DNA of 45,897 nt from Fragilaria crotonensis (GCA_022925895.1 JAKSYS010000512.1:1-45897), one strand, 5' to 3'; numbered from the stretch's first letter, positions 11,209-21,587 are shown. Made by a program: numbers and translations. The notes: generated by a model not told the origin, from the sequence alone.

Positions 11209-12000
11209 CAGGCCGTGTAAAATTGGGGTATTTTCCTCAAATTGGGGTATTTTCCCCAATTTGAACCTTAAATCTACCCCAATTTAAAATCACGTAGAAT
11301 ACGTAGGAGTAGTATGATAGTATTGGCCGGTTGGCGGGAAGACCTCTGTGTTGATTTGAAGGGAAAACATGGAGCATGGAGTTGATTCTCCGTATTTTGA
11401 GTTGTAGTATATGTTATAAATTTTGTCAAACAAATTGTCAAGCAAATGCAGGCCAATAAGAAGCATACCAAGGGTACTAAGCCAACTCTTTTCCACGAGA
11501 AGTGGTTAATGGCTTATGCACTTCGCGTGACTGCTCGAGATGCTGCAACGGGCAGTTTTTGCCGAGGCTTGGGCTCCGTTCAAAAACAATCATTTTGAAC
11601 CACTAAAGCGGTTCTTTGGTGGTCTCGCAACTGTTTTCCCTGGGACTGTTGAGTCTGATTTTTGTTGATTAATTGGGAAAAGGACGATTATTGTACTAAT
11701 CTCACTGATCTTCCCTTGAGGGGATCCTGCACTACAAACAATACTTTGAATTGCTTGGTGTAGCTAATGAAATGAAGTAGTATTGATAAAAAATTGAAGA
11801 TAAAAGACAGGTAAGTGTGGTCTACTACATCGTAAACAAGTCTATTCTTACCTCTAGTAGTTGTAGTAGTACTAGTATTAAGCGTGGAAATGGTGCACCC
11901 GAGTTGCACCCCAGTTGGCACCCCATTTGAAGACCCAAATTCACCCCAGAAATAGCCTATTCTGGGGTTTTTGGGGTATACCCCAATTTTACACGGCCTG
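11209..12000. mobile_element. Non-autonomous hAT-type DNA transposon, 792 bp
   Basis: Terminal inverted repeats begin CAGGCCGTGTAAAATTGGGG on both strands (11209-11232 and 11977-12000), flanked by a perfect 8-bp duplication. An 8-bp duplication with CAG-type ends is the hAT superfamily pattern. On the plus strand, 11454-11574 encodes a piece resembling the N-terminal region of a stramenopile hAT-like transposase (FHEKWLMAYALRVTARDAATG, then a Cys motif). At 11530-11720, overlapping frames encode a C-terminal-like piece (FFGGLATVFPGTVESDF, then WEKDDY). The two meet near 11545, as expected of an internally deleted copy. No functional transposase remains. The element lies 49 bp upstream of the POT start codon. 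The ends and duplication are directly visible; the transposase family is by recall. Confidence 0.8.
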
Positions 12001-12008
12001 GTCCCCAG
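12001..12008. repeat. Target-site duplication, right copy
   Basis: GTCCCCAG, identical to 11201-11208. Confidence 0.85.
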
Positions 12009-12302
12009 TCGCCATAAAAAGGCGAACATTTTCGTTATCGCGTGCAACGGCCAGTACAAGTGGCCGTGGACCTATTACCAACCGTAAAAAAGAAAGTACT
12101 GTACAATTACTACAAGAGTAACTAGGAAATATAATAACGCAGGATGTTACCGTAGGGTTTGGTACAGAATGCACGCACGGGAAAATCTACTGCAAGACAT
12201 CCGACAAGACTGTCCTATTTTATGCCAAGTGCCAAGTGCCAAGTGCACAGTAGACATGATGCACGCAAAATGTATATTCATGTCACTATTTCTAACCAAC
12301 AT

Positions 12303-13121
12303 ATTCCACCACAAGTCAATCAATTCTCGTCCAATTGCAGAATTTGAAGCAGATCCAAGACCACGGAAGTACCTCAAAACTTACTACGTACTCAGATTGT
12401 TCCCAAGTCCATTTTCTCCGAAATTCCAACTTCAACAGGCGACGACATCCATGGCATCCGGACTCTACATCTTGATGACATATTCGACCACAAGTCGATC
12501 AATTCTCGTTCAATTGCAGAATTTGAAGCAGATCCAAGACCACGGAAGTACCTCGAAACTTACTGCGTACTCAGATTGTTCCCAAGTCCATTTCTCCGAA
12601 ATTCCAACTTCAACAGGCGACGACATCCATGGCATCCGGACTCTACATCTTGATGACATATTCGACCACAAGTCGATCAATTCTCGTCCAAATGCAGAAT
12701 TTGAAGCAGATCCAAGACCACGGAAGTACCTCGAAACTTACTGCGTACTCAGATTGTTCCCAAGTCCATTTTTCCGAAATTCCAACTTCAACAGGCGACG
12801 ACATCCATGGCATCCGGACTCTACATCTTGATGACATATTCGACCACAAGTCGATCAATTCTCGTCCAAATGCAGAATTTGAAGCAGATCCAAGACCACG
12901 GAAGTACCTCGAAACTTACTGCGTACTCAGATTGTTCCCAAGTCCATTTTCTCCGAAATTCCAACTTCAACAGGCGACGACATCCATGGCATCCGGACTC
13001 TACAACTTGACAACAGATTCGACCACAAGTCAATCAATTCTCGTCCGATTGCAGAATTTGAAGCAGATCCAAGACCAGGGAAGTACCTCAAAACTTACTG
13101 CGTACTCAGATTGTTCCCAAG
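12303..13121. repeat. Tandem satellite, 178-179 bp unit, about 4.6 copies
   Basis: The word CAATTCTCGT recurs at 12321, 12500, 12678, 12856 and 13035, giving spacings of 179, 178, 178 and 179. Units are about 95% alike; the outer ones diverge most. Plus-strand open frames of more than 200 codons cross it, but the unit length is not a multiple of three, so these frames drift from copy to copy and are not evidence of a gene. A small preceding repeat (GCCAAGT) lies near 12222-12248. Confidence 0.9.
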
Positions 13122-13779
13122 CAAAACCAGCCATCAGCATGATTGCCAAATGTAGTTGTTGTGACTGTCGCTGGTATGTGAGAACTATGATACAAAGTAC
13201 CACCGAGAAAGTGTCTTCAAGTAACGTTTTACTTAGGGCAGAAGTAACATTTCTGCACCATTTTTGAGTACCCACAGCGTTACGGAATCATCGAAAATAC
13301 CATTCAATTCAGTAGGAATTACCCGCAAGAATACTGCTGCCTTCAGAGGGGGTATTTCAGATTTACGTAGAGCGCCTCGTAGCATATAGTATCGATGAGG
13401 AAAGATCTACTACCGTAACGTTACTTTAGTAACGTTTACGATCTAATACATATGTACTATGTAATATAGCCGGTACTTGTAGTACTGCTACTACATGCAT
13501 ACGGTCGCATAAAGCCAAAACATGAAAACATGACACCTGGAGGTTCCGGAAGGTTGGCTTATTTGCCGTACGGAATACTGGCGGCTACGCATACTATCGT
13601 ATTCCATTTCGAACGGATCCAGATAAAATATCCCCCCCTTGCACCGATTTCGAATGTCTTGATTATGTGTCCCTTTTTTAATTACCAAACGTGATGTCGA
13701 GAGTCTTAAGTACATTGCATCGAAACGACGTGTGCAAACGTCAAATCAACGCATTGTTCGTGGAACTACTTAGGGATAA

Positions 13780-13870
13780 AAGCCATTGGCTTCCAGAAGC
13801 CAATGGCTTAAGACAAAGGCTTCTGGAAGTCATTGGCTTAAGCCAAAGGCTTCTGGAAGCCAATGGCTTC
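13780..13870. repeat. Palindromic minisatellite, 30-bp period
   Basis: Built from AGCCAATGGCTT and CTTCTGGAAG palindromes, period about 30 bp, in the left arm of the foldback-like element. Confidence 0.8.
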
Positions 13871-14100
13871 CACGCTACAGTCGGCGAAGCCAAACTGAAA
13901 AACACACGTTTTAATATTATTGGAAGAAGCTCGTCATCAAAGGTCTAACTTACGGCTTTTCATCTTCAAATAGACAGTGTCGTTCGAACTTAGAGACTTG
14001 AATATATGGTACGCATTTGACGATGACCCCTCATTATGTCTCGTTTCCTTTATAACGAGTTCCCATAGGAATAAAACACGTTCTTTGATTAGCTCGGCGA

Positions 14101-14204
14101 AGCCATTGGCTTAAGCCATTGACTTCCAGAAGCCATTGGCTTAAGCCAATGACTTTCAGAAGCCACTGGCTTAAGCCAATGGCTTCTGGAAGCCAATGGC
14201 TTTT
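14101..14204. repeat. Palindromic minisatellite, inverted copy
   Basis: Same 30-bp AGCCATTGGCTTAAG / CTTCCAGAAG units as 13780-13870, in opposite orientation. Confidence 0.8.
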
Positions 14205-14471
14205 GGACATATCCTTACTAAGTAGTTTAACCACCTTATTTAAACCGTCGTCAGAGAAGTCATTTCACTTCCATTACTTAACTTTAAATACAAGTGCTTG
14301 TTGTTAATTAAAAAGGATCATTAGCTCACCGTTCCGATTTATATCAGACTTGGATTTATTTAGCTTTTGTTTTGAAGGAATCGCACGTACAGAATTTGTG
14401 TATGTAGACAAATGTACGATACGGCATAAAAGCCAGACTTCCGGAACCTCCAGATGATGGTGGCCATCGAG

Positions 14472-15655
14472 AAAGCTTAACGTCTAGATATTTCGATCTA
14501 TTTAGAATCTATATCGAAGATAAAAGTATATACTTTTGTATACATTCATCTTCATTTGTCCTTCAGCCCCATGGACGTCATCAGCTTTGTTCGTTCACCA
14601 ATCAGAGTGCTAGTTGAAAGGGGTGTTCGCAAGTGCGCGCTGGCACGGTTGCCAAATTTTGGTTACACCACATCCGATGATCACATGTGATGAATTGATG
14701 AATACCAGGTACCACAACAGTTGAAACATGTGTTGTGCCTCCAGTGGGTTGTGCTAGCTAGTAGTACTCCGCGCACGAGGTACAAGTACGATACCCATGT
14801 ACAACACGAAAGTTCCATCCAAAATCGAGCATCCCCATTTTCTTGAGACAAACCTACAACGGTTTAATACTGAAAGTCTACGAGTTGCTGTTAGCGTTGG
14901 TACTACTGGTACATAGGACATCCCCGCGAGTATAAAATTCGAACAACGATAGTTCGAATTCATCGTAGATTCTACGTGCATCCCAGTACTCTGAGTGCTC
15001 CAGCGGCACAGTCGAGATTTTATACTGCACACTACAATACTGAAGTGCTCCGCGTACTCGATTCCACTACTACAGTGGCGGTATCACGATACCGGTACGC
15101 CGGTGAGCTTTCTTTGTCATGAGGCCCTTCTCAAACAATGCTTTGAAAGTCAATCAAAACAGACATGTTCACTCTATTGTCTCTACTACTGACTACAATT
15201 GGTACATGTGCTAAAGACACAGATTGGAGAGTAAAAAGAAGGAGAACTACAGAGATATTACAAGCAGATTGTCTGCAGTGGAGGTCCATTGTCCAAGTTT
15301 GAATTGTGGAATTTTGTGATGATATTGTGCATTTGGCGTTCCAAATGCATTCAGGTACATCGTCTACCGTTTCTACTTACCTGCGTAGGTGTATACCAGA
15401 CCTTCCGTTGGTTTCAACTTCGGATTTGGGCGCGGCTAAAACGAACAAATGATTCAAAAGCACCAACGTAGAAGTCAAAGTACCCCAAGTATGACATATT
15501 TGGACTAATCGATGCACATGGAATGAGATTTTAAGTGAACCGAGGGGTTCGTATCGATGACGTTCACATGACGTTATAATCATCTGTTCGGGAAGGGTTA
15601 CTTTTATCTTCGATGTAGATTCTAAATAGATCGAAATATCTAGACGTTAAGCTTT
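14472..15655. mobile_element. Inverted-repeat-bounded element, about 1.18 kb
   Basis: 57-bp arms at 14472-14528 and 15599-15655 are inverted copies with one mismatch (core AACGTCTAGATATTTCGATC). TGGCCA lies just outside each arm. The interior has no recognised gene. It directly adjoins the foldback-like element, and the flank near 15681-15705 resembles that near 13523-13550, so the two may form one composite. Class unknown; no target duplication seen. Confidence 0.55.
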
Positions 15656-15791
15656 ATCGTGGCCATCGTTCCGAAACGCAAACATGACATGAGAAGTTCC
15701 AGAACTTTGTTTATCGAGTTCATCAACATAATGATGCGTTGCTCACGTGATTAACAAATACACCGCATGCCCAGTCATTGGCATTGTCGGT

Positions 15792-15807
15792 CCCCCCCCC
15801 CCCCCCC
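15792..15807 (+). repeat. Poly-C tract
   Basis: Sixteen consecutive C, 24 bp upstream of the sulfotransferase 1 start codon, so probably in its 5' leader or promoter. The length is likely to be unstable. Confidence 0.9.
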
Positions 15808-15831
15808 ATTCGTTCAAAATCCAGCTTCATC

Positions 15832-17097
15832 ATGGTTGCCGTGACCTCGTTAACCTCGAAGCAAAAGAAACAGTGTGTGACAGGAGAAACGTTGTTTCTG
15901 ATAATACGTCTTCTGATTCGTTATTCAGTGGTCGTCGCTATCGTAGCGCTGCTTGGTGTTACCATGCTCATGCATTCACAGTCGAAAGAAATTCCCACTA
16001 AGGGAGAATTCGAGAAGGTGGCAAAAGTCAACCATCGCGATTTACAATTGAAGGCCGTTGCTCAGGCTGTCTCTCAGACTAGGAAAGTAGACACCCCAGA
16101 GTTGCTGAATGCCAAGCAGAAGTCCTTTCTTAGCAAGCACTGCAAACTTGGCTCTGAGAAGAAGTGGTGGATACAAGACGGGGACATAAACTCCTGGCGG
16201 AGACGAGCTCCATATTTTCTTCTCATCGGAGCCAAAAAGTGTGGTACGACATCAATCTTCTCATATTTACAACAGCATCCCAATATAGTCACAGGTGATA
16301 CCAAAGGAGGTGGAAAAGAATTGCATTCTTTTCAACCTGATGGCGGCTTCCCTCAGTGGAAAAACGTGACTGATATTGGCAAAGAGTGATGGTCGACGTC
16401 GCCCGAGAACAGCTGTACCAAAGATTCTACCTGAATCCCAGGATCAAATCCGACCCAAGCGTTGTAAGTTTTGACGCGACACCAGATTATTTACTGTACT
16501 CTGCACTTTCGCCGAAGGCGATTCTTTAATACCGTACCGTGGGTCAAGTTGATGGTATCTCTCCGAAATCCCATTGATCGATTGTTCAGTAACTTTAACT
16601 TCGTCATTGACAAGACGAAGAATGAAACGTTCGAAGAATTTATTGAGGCCGATATAAAGAAGCTAACATCGTTCGGTGTTCTTCAGAACGAGATCCCGCA
16701 GGAAGAATTTTTTGGCTCAGAAAAGGAGAAGACCGTATGGCGGCGATATCAAAGCACACCGAAAATTCGCGCGCGCGCAATTGCTCGCTCGCTTTATGCT
16801 CTTCAAGTTGAAGAATGGTTTGCTTGGCTGGAAGAGGCGGACCGAGATCCATCAGAAATCTTGTTTGTGACTGAGGAGGAATTGAAGGAGAACGCCAGTG
16901 GTGTTATGAAAAGAGTAGTTGAATGGTTAGGCTTGCCACCACATGAGATTAACACGAAGAATAAGCTCATGGTGACTAAGTACACCTCGTCAGGAATGGA
17001 TTCAAAGACAAGGGCGAAACTGCAAGCTTTATTCGATCCTTACAACAAGCGCTTCTATAAATTGATGGGCCCTGAATGGCAGGGTGTTTGGGATTGA
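15832..17097 (+). CDS. Golgi-type sulfotransferase, copy 1 (two compensating indels)
   Basis: Transfers sulfate from PAPS to an acceptor, probably a glycan, in the Golgi lumen. It is a type II membrane protein: a short cytosolic tail, then a hydrophobic anchor at residues 27-46 (SVVVAIVALLGVTMLM in its core), a stem, and the catalytic domain. The PAPS 5'-phosphosulfate loop is LLIGAKKCGTTS (near residue 129) and the 3'-phosphate motif is SLRNPIDRLFSN (near residue 242). Compared with copy 3, one base is missing near 16386 and one is gained near 16535, so the middle 50 codons are in another frame, with stops in the main frame. If these are errors the protein is 421 residues. The start at 15832 was chosen because copy 2 has the same leader (ATGG.TGC.GT). 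An earlier in-frame ATG at 15778 is separated from it by the poly-C tract. Confidence 0.8.
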
Positions 17098-17275
17098 GCG
17101 AATGCGAGGTTAACACGACGGGGACTCATGGTGCCTTTGTGGCCCTCGCCGGTCATGGACTTAAAGGCAGGGGCGAAACTGCAAGCCTTCTTCGATCCTC
17201 GAAATAAGCGCTTCCACAAGTTGATGAGCCCTGAATGGGAGGGTGTTTGAGATTGAGCGAAGGCAACTTCGCCTC
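17098..17275 (+). pseudogene. Duplicated 3' end of a sulfotransferase
   Basis: Directly after the copy 1 stop, about 150 bp repeat the last coding part of the family (GGGCGAAACTGCAAGC, TTCGATCCT, AAGCGCTTC, CCTGAATGGGAGGGTGTTTG) plus the GATTGAGCGA tail. It lacks a start and most of the catalytic domain. It is a short tandem-duplication scar. Confidence 0.75.
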
Positions 17276-17742
17276 GTCGAATGGAAAGCGAACTCAGCAT
17301 TATCATCGTAACACCAGGAAAATCCTTTGAGTGTTTTCCTCTTCTGCGAAAGCCCCTTTGCTGCATGAATCGCCATCGATTGCCACCCCGATGCCGCTGG
17401 GGAAGGGGGGGGAGTGCGGAGTGCGGAGTATCAGGAAGTGTGCGAAACCAAACAGTGCAGTCTAATCATCTGTATTGTACGTTCTGGATACGTTAGAGAG
17501 GTTCTCCGAGTGCATGACATATACATACTTGTAATGCTTGCCTGAAACAACTTTTCCCAGTTGTGCCATAGGAGGAAGGAGGAAGTACGCGCCTGTATAA
17601 GGGCCTGGTTGTTGAAAATTGAGTATTGTACTGTGTGCTGTATGCCAGTACCTTGCACCGAGTACTACAGTAAAATATACGACGCAGTACTAATACACTT
17701 TTACTCTGGTACTGTACGAACTATTCGGAGTATCGCTTATCG
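17276..17742. other. Intergenic region downstream of the duplicated sulfotransferase tail
   Basis: No gene. The first 120 bp resemble the 3' flank of copy 3 (TCGTCGAATGGAA, then AGCGAACT or CGCGAATT), so the duplicated unit extended past the coding region. A G-rich run lies at 17401-17413. Confidence 0.5.
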
Positions 17743-17750
17743 CAGAGCAT
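17743..17750. repeat. Target-site duplication, left copy
   Basis: CAGAGCAT, identical to 18072-18079. Confidence 0.9.
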
Positions 17751-18071
17751 CAGAGACGGGAATTTCAAACCCAGCCCACCCAAACCCACGGCCCACCCAA
17801 ACCCATTGGGTTAAGGGTGGGTTTTGGGTGAGCTCAGGATTTCATGGGTGGGTCTGGGTGGGCCGGCAAATCATTGCAAAAAATGACAGTAGATGTTTGC
17901 TACCGGTAGTAGTAGAACCATCTACTCCAGTACTAACTACTGGGTTTGGGTGGGTTTGGGTAGGTCTTGGTAGATCGTATGGGTTCTGGGTGGGTTTGGG
18001 CTGGTACTTCCGTGAGCGTAGCTTTACGTGGGTACCCATGGGTTTGATATTTTCAGAAATTCCCGTCTCTG
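17751..18071. mobile_element. hAT-type MITE, 321 bp, with CCCAAACCCAC-rich arms
   Basis: The ends are perfect inverted repeats of 16 bp (CAGAGACGGGAATTTC ... GAAATTCCCGTCTCTG), flanked by an exact 8-bp duplication. Internally the left arm has CCCACCCAAACCCA units (17772-17803), followed at once by GGGTGGGTTTTGGGTG units (17812-17860). A second G-rich array occurs at 17939-18003. It has no coding capacity. The end sequence and duplication length fit the hAT superfamily, but the TIR differs from that of the 11209-12000 element, so it is another family. Confidence 0.88.
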
Positions 18072-18079
18072 CAGAGCAT
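18072..18079. repeat. Target-site duplication, right copy
   Basis: CAGAGCAT, identical to 17743-17750. Confidence 0.9.
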
Positions 18080-18399
18080 GTTACATTGTTAATTGGCCGT
18101 CCATCGTCCATGCTTTGTATACTGTCTACTGTCTACTACGTATAACTCTGTCATACGCGTACAGCGACGAGAGGAGCGTAATTTCTACATCCGTAGTACC
18201 TGGTACCAACGCATGAATCTCTATCAGATATGCATCCACAGTCCACAGTCCACAGCATACCCAACTTCCCGCGCCATACAATTTTTGTAAACTCAGCGCA
18301 AGCAAGGGACCTTCTCATGTGTTTCTAACTTGATTTAAAGCGACGCCGCCTTCCAATCTCTGCATTTCGGACCTCATCGTCCTTCAAATCCATTTCATC

Positions 18400-19710
18400 A
18401 TGGCTGCAGTCGCATCCTTGACCTCAAACCAAAAGAAGCAGTATGCGCCAGCGAAATGGTGTTTCTTATCCGATTGTCCTGTCTCGTGGCTGTCGTAGCG
18501 CTCCTTGGGGTAAGAGTCCTCATGCATTCACAGTCGCACGGATTCATAACTCAGGTCGACTACGAAAAGGTGATGCATGTTGAGCGTTTCGATTCACAAC
18601 AACCGCAAGTGAACGTGCCCCTAAATCATGGAGAACACGAGACTGTGATATATGATGAGAATATCGATTTCCCCAGCATTGCTCCTTCTGCTGAAGCATT
18701 CGTAAATGAGAATTGTGAGATCGGCATGGACGAATGGCAAGGCGAGGAAGAGTGGCAGAGGCGTGCACCCGCGTTTTTGCTCGTTGGAGCCAAGATGTGG
18801 GACAACATCCCTATTCCAGTATTTGCAACAGCACCCCGACATCATTCAGCCGCGCCGAAAGGAACTTCTTTCCTTCATACCACAGCGCTTTCGACATTGG
18901 GCACATCCTGGTGACTTCGAGAGCAAAATAAATGTTCAAGCTGCCCGCAAAGATATGTACGCCCACGATTACCGCAGTGAAACCATCAAGAGGAGGAATA
19001 TGTCGATCTCCTTCGAAGCTACCCCAGATTACTTGCTCTACTCAAGGTTTTCGGCTAAAGCCATTCTATGTACCGTGCCTTGGGTCAAGATTTTGGTGAT
19101 ACTGCGGAATCCTGTCGATCGGGTTTTCTCGCATTATAACTATCTTACGGACGTAAGTCGCATGTCTCAATTGAACTTTTCTATGCCGAAGGAGACTTTC
19201 GAAGAATGGATCCTTGCAGACATGGTGCGGCTGGCGAAACACGGTGTGTCGATTTCCGCAACACAACCGATGACTTCTTCGGTTCTCAAAGCGAAAAAGA
19301 TGCATGGACGAAGTATCAAAGATTCCAAACGCACGGATGCATGATCGTCCCTTGGCGCGGTCACTGTACGCTATCCAGCTTGAAGAATGGTTCGATGCTC
19401 TTCGCTCAATCGGACGAGACCCGAGGTCAGACGTTCTAATTGTTCTTGAGGAAGACCTCAAGGTAGACGCTGCGACCGTAGCCAACAAAATATTCAAGTG
19501 GTTGGGTGTTCCCCTTATGAAATCTCGGCACAGAAAAAGGGAATGGTCACGGCATACAGTAGCACGCTCAAACCCGGGACCCGCCAACTTCTGGAAGACT
19601 TTTACTATCCTTATAATCAGCGACTCTACAAGCTGCTCGGGGAGGATTGGCAGGGCATTTGGGACTGGAACTCAGAAGAAAAAAATTTCTCACATGTAGC
19701 TCAAATTGTC
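18400..19710 (+). pseudogene. Golgi-type sulfotransferase, copy 2, frame-broken and lacking its stop
   Basis: Same layout as copy 1: the leader MAAVASLTSNQKKQ at 18400, a membrane anchor near 18462-18525, and the PAPS loop split across frames (FLLVGAK in one, CGTTSLFQYLQQHP in the next, near 18790). The 3'-phosphate motif is ILRNPVDRVFSHYN near 19095-19140. Frame changes are needed near 18450, 18795, 19240, 19310 and 19500. Sequence identity to copies 1 and 3 is clearly lower than theirs to each other, so it is an older duplicate. The usual C-terminal WQGIWD is not followed by a stop: the frame continues into the stem of copy 3. It could be one half of a two-domain enzyme if the frame breaks are errors. 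Confidence 0.7.
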
Positions 19711-20776
19711 GCTCAGGGAGTCGCTCAAGGCAAGAAAAAAGACACGCCGGAGTTACTGAATTCCAAGCAGAAGTCCTTTCTTAGCAAGCACTGTAAACTT
19801 GGTTCTGAGAAGAGGTGGTGGATACAAGAAGGGACAAGAACTCCTGGCGGAGACAGCTCCATATTTTCTTCTCATCGGGGCCAAAAAGGGTGGTACAACA
19901 TCAATCTTCATCTATTTGCAACAACATCCCAATATAGTTCCAGGCGATACCGAACGAGGTGGAAAAGAATTGCATTCTTTTCAACCTGATGGCAGCTTCC
20001 CTCAGTGGAAAAACATGACTCACGTTGGCAACGCAGTCCTGGTCGATGTCGCCCGAGAACAGCTGTACCAAAGATTCTACCTGAATCCCAGGATCAAATC
20101 CGACCCAAGCGTTGTTAGTTTTGACGCAACACCAGATTATTTGCTGTATTCTGCGCTTTCGTCGAAGGCGATTCTTTGTACCGTACCGTGGGTCAAATTG
20201 ATGGTATCACTTCGAAATCCCATTGATCGATTGTTCAGTAACTACAACTTCATCATGGACAATTCAAAAATGCCGGAGTGGTTCATCCGGACAAGGAAGA
20301 ATTACACGTTCGAAGAATTTATCGAGGCCGATGTGAAACAGCTAACATCGTTCGGGGTTCTTCAGAACGAGATCCCGCAGGAAGAATTTTTTGGCTCAGA
20401 AAAGGAGAAGACCGCATGGCGGCGATATCAAAGCACACGGAATCTTGGTGAACGTTCGATTGCTCGTTCGCTTTATGCTCTTCAAGTGGAAGAATGGTTT
20501 GCTTGGCTGGAAGAGGCAGACCGAGATCCATCAGAAATCTTGTTTGTGACTGAGGAGGAATTGAAGGAGAACGCCAGTGGTGTTATGAAAAGAGTAGTTG
20601 AATGGTTAGGCTTGCCACCACATGAGATTAACACGACGGAAAAGGTAATGGTGACTAAGTACTCATCACCCGCAATGAACTCAACAACAAGGGCGAAACT
20701 GCAAGCTTTCTTCGATCCTTACAACAAGCGTTTCTACAAGTTGATGGGCCCTGAATGGGAGGGTATGTGGGATTGA
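19711..20776 (+). CDS. Sulfotransferase, copy 3, without its own membrane anchor
   Basis: A PAPS-dependent sulfotransferase domain, closely similar to copy 1. The PAPS loop LLIGAKKGGTTS is near 19869-19905 and the 3'-phosphate motif SLRNPIDRLFSN near 20209-20245; it ends GMWD-stop. Unlike copies 1 and 2 it has no start codon, cytosolic tail or anchor of its own. Its stem (KKKDTPELLNSKQKSFL) is read in frame from the end of copy 2. Two one-base losses relative to copy 1 occur near 19830 and 19853; from 19860 to the stop the frame is open. An ATG at 19799 opens the long frame but would give an unanchored, cytosolic protein, so it is unlikely to be the true start. Confidence 0.75.
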
Positions 20777-21587
20777 GCGACGGCAGCTAACTCCTTTCGT
20801 CGAATGGAACGCGAATTAAACCAGGAGGATAATGTGAAAGTTTTCCGCATTTCCCGAAACCTCTTTCCAACATGCATCGCTATCGAAGCATTATAAATGC
20901 GCGAAACCAACCAGGGCAGGCTTTCTTCCGTAAGTTCGGGATCGTATTCGACGCGAGCGTTTATTAACTAGACAATTTGTCTATTACTCACGGATTTAAT
21001 GCCCCACTAGCCACTTGTAGATCGATGACACCACTATGGAGTTCAACCGATGGTTATCTTGTGCTTGTGGTCACCTGGTGAAGATAGCTATTGGACTTGC
21101 GTTGTCCAGCTTATGGCCCGTGTGACTCTAATACTCTAATGCTCTTTGCGACTTCCGTTGGGTCCGTAGCTTTTGTGGTGCTATGATTGTAGCAGACCAG
21201 GATGCGGCATGTCAGTGAGCTCCCAGCTCCCGGTATTGTACCCAGTACTGCGGTACATAAGAACTCAGTGCTACATGGTATACAGTACAGTTGCTCATGA
21301 TTGAAATAATGGCAAGTACAATAGATCCATTGTGAAAATGGAGCGCCACTGCTACAGGACTTCTGCATACTTGAATGGCGGTCTGCCATTGTCCTGTCCT
21401 ACACTAGTAGTAGAGGTATCATAGCCCAACACCACCAACCTTCCTTTCAATTCTCACACCACTGCTTTCTTTCTTCAGATTTTATGTTTTATTGGGATTC
21501 TAATTTCTTGCCCCCATAGCCCACATACAACTCAGGAATCCTAAATCGGAGACACAGCGTTTGAGTTTGAAGGAAAGTATACCCACC
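20777..21587. other. Intergenic region before LSG1
   Basis: No gene seen. The first 110 bp are the 3' flank shared with the copy 1 repeat. The rest has AGTAC/GTACT words near 21240-21290. Confidence 0.5.

Larger units (their letters stand above)
13537..14453. mobile_element. Foldback-like inverted-repeat element, 917 bp
   Basis: The ends are inverted copies: CTGGAGGTTCCGGAAG at 13537, its complement ending at 14453, with similarity continuing inward (TGGCTT...TGCCGTA). Inside each arm is a palindromic minisatellite (13780-13870 and 14101-14204), and the two are inverted relative to each other. The sequence next to them (AACTACTTAG near 13764, and its complement near 14221) is also shared, so the arms are probably one diverged long inverted repeat of over 300 bp. 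No transposase and no clear target duplication were found. Confidence 0.6.

Noticed and set aside
12169-13267. Long plus-strand open frames of 220 and 212 codons
   Set aside because: They cross the 178-bp satellite, whose period is not a multiple of three, so successive copies are read in different frames.
17772-18003. Internal telomere repeats
   Set aside because: The CCCAAACCCAC runs are inside a MITE with its own ends and target duplication, and are not a regular telomere unit.
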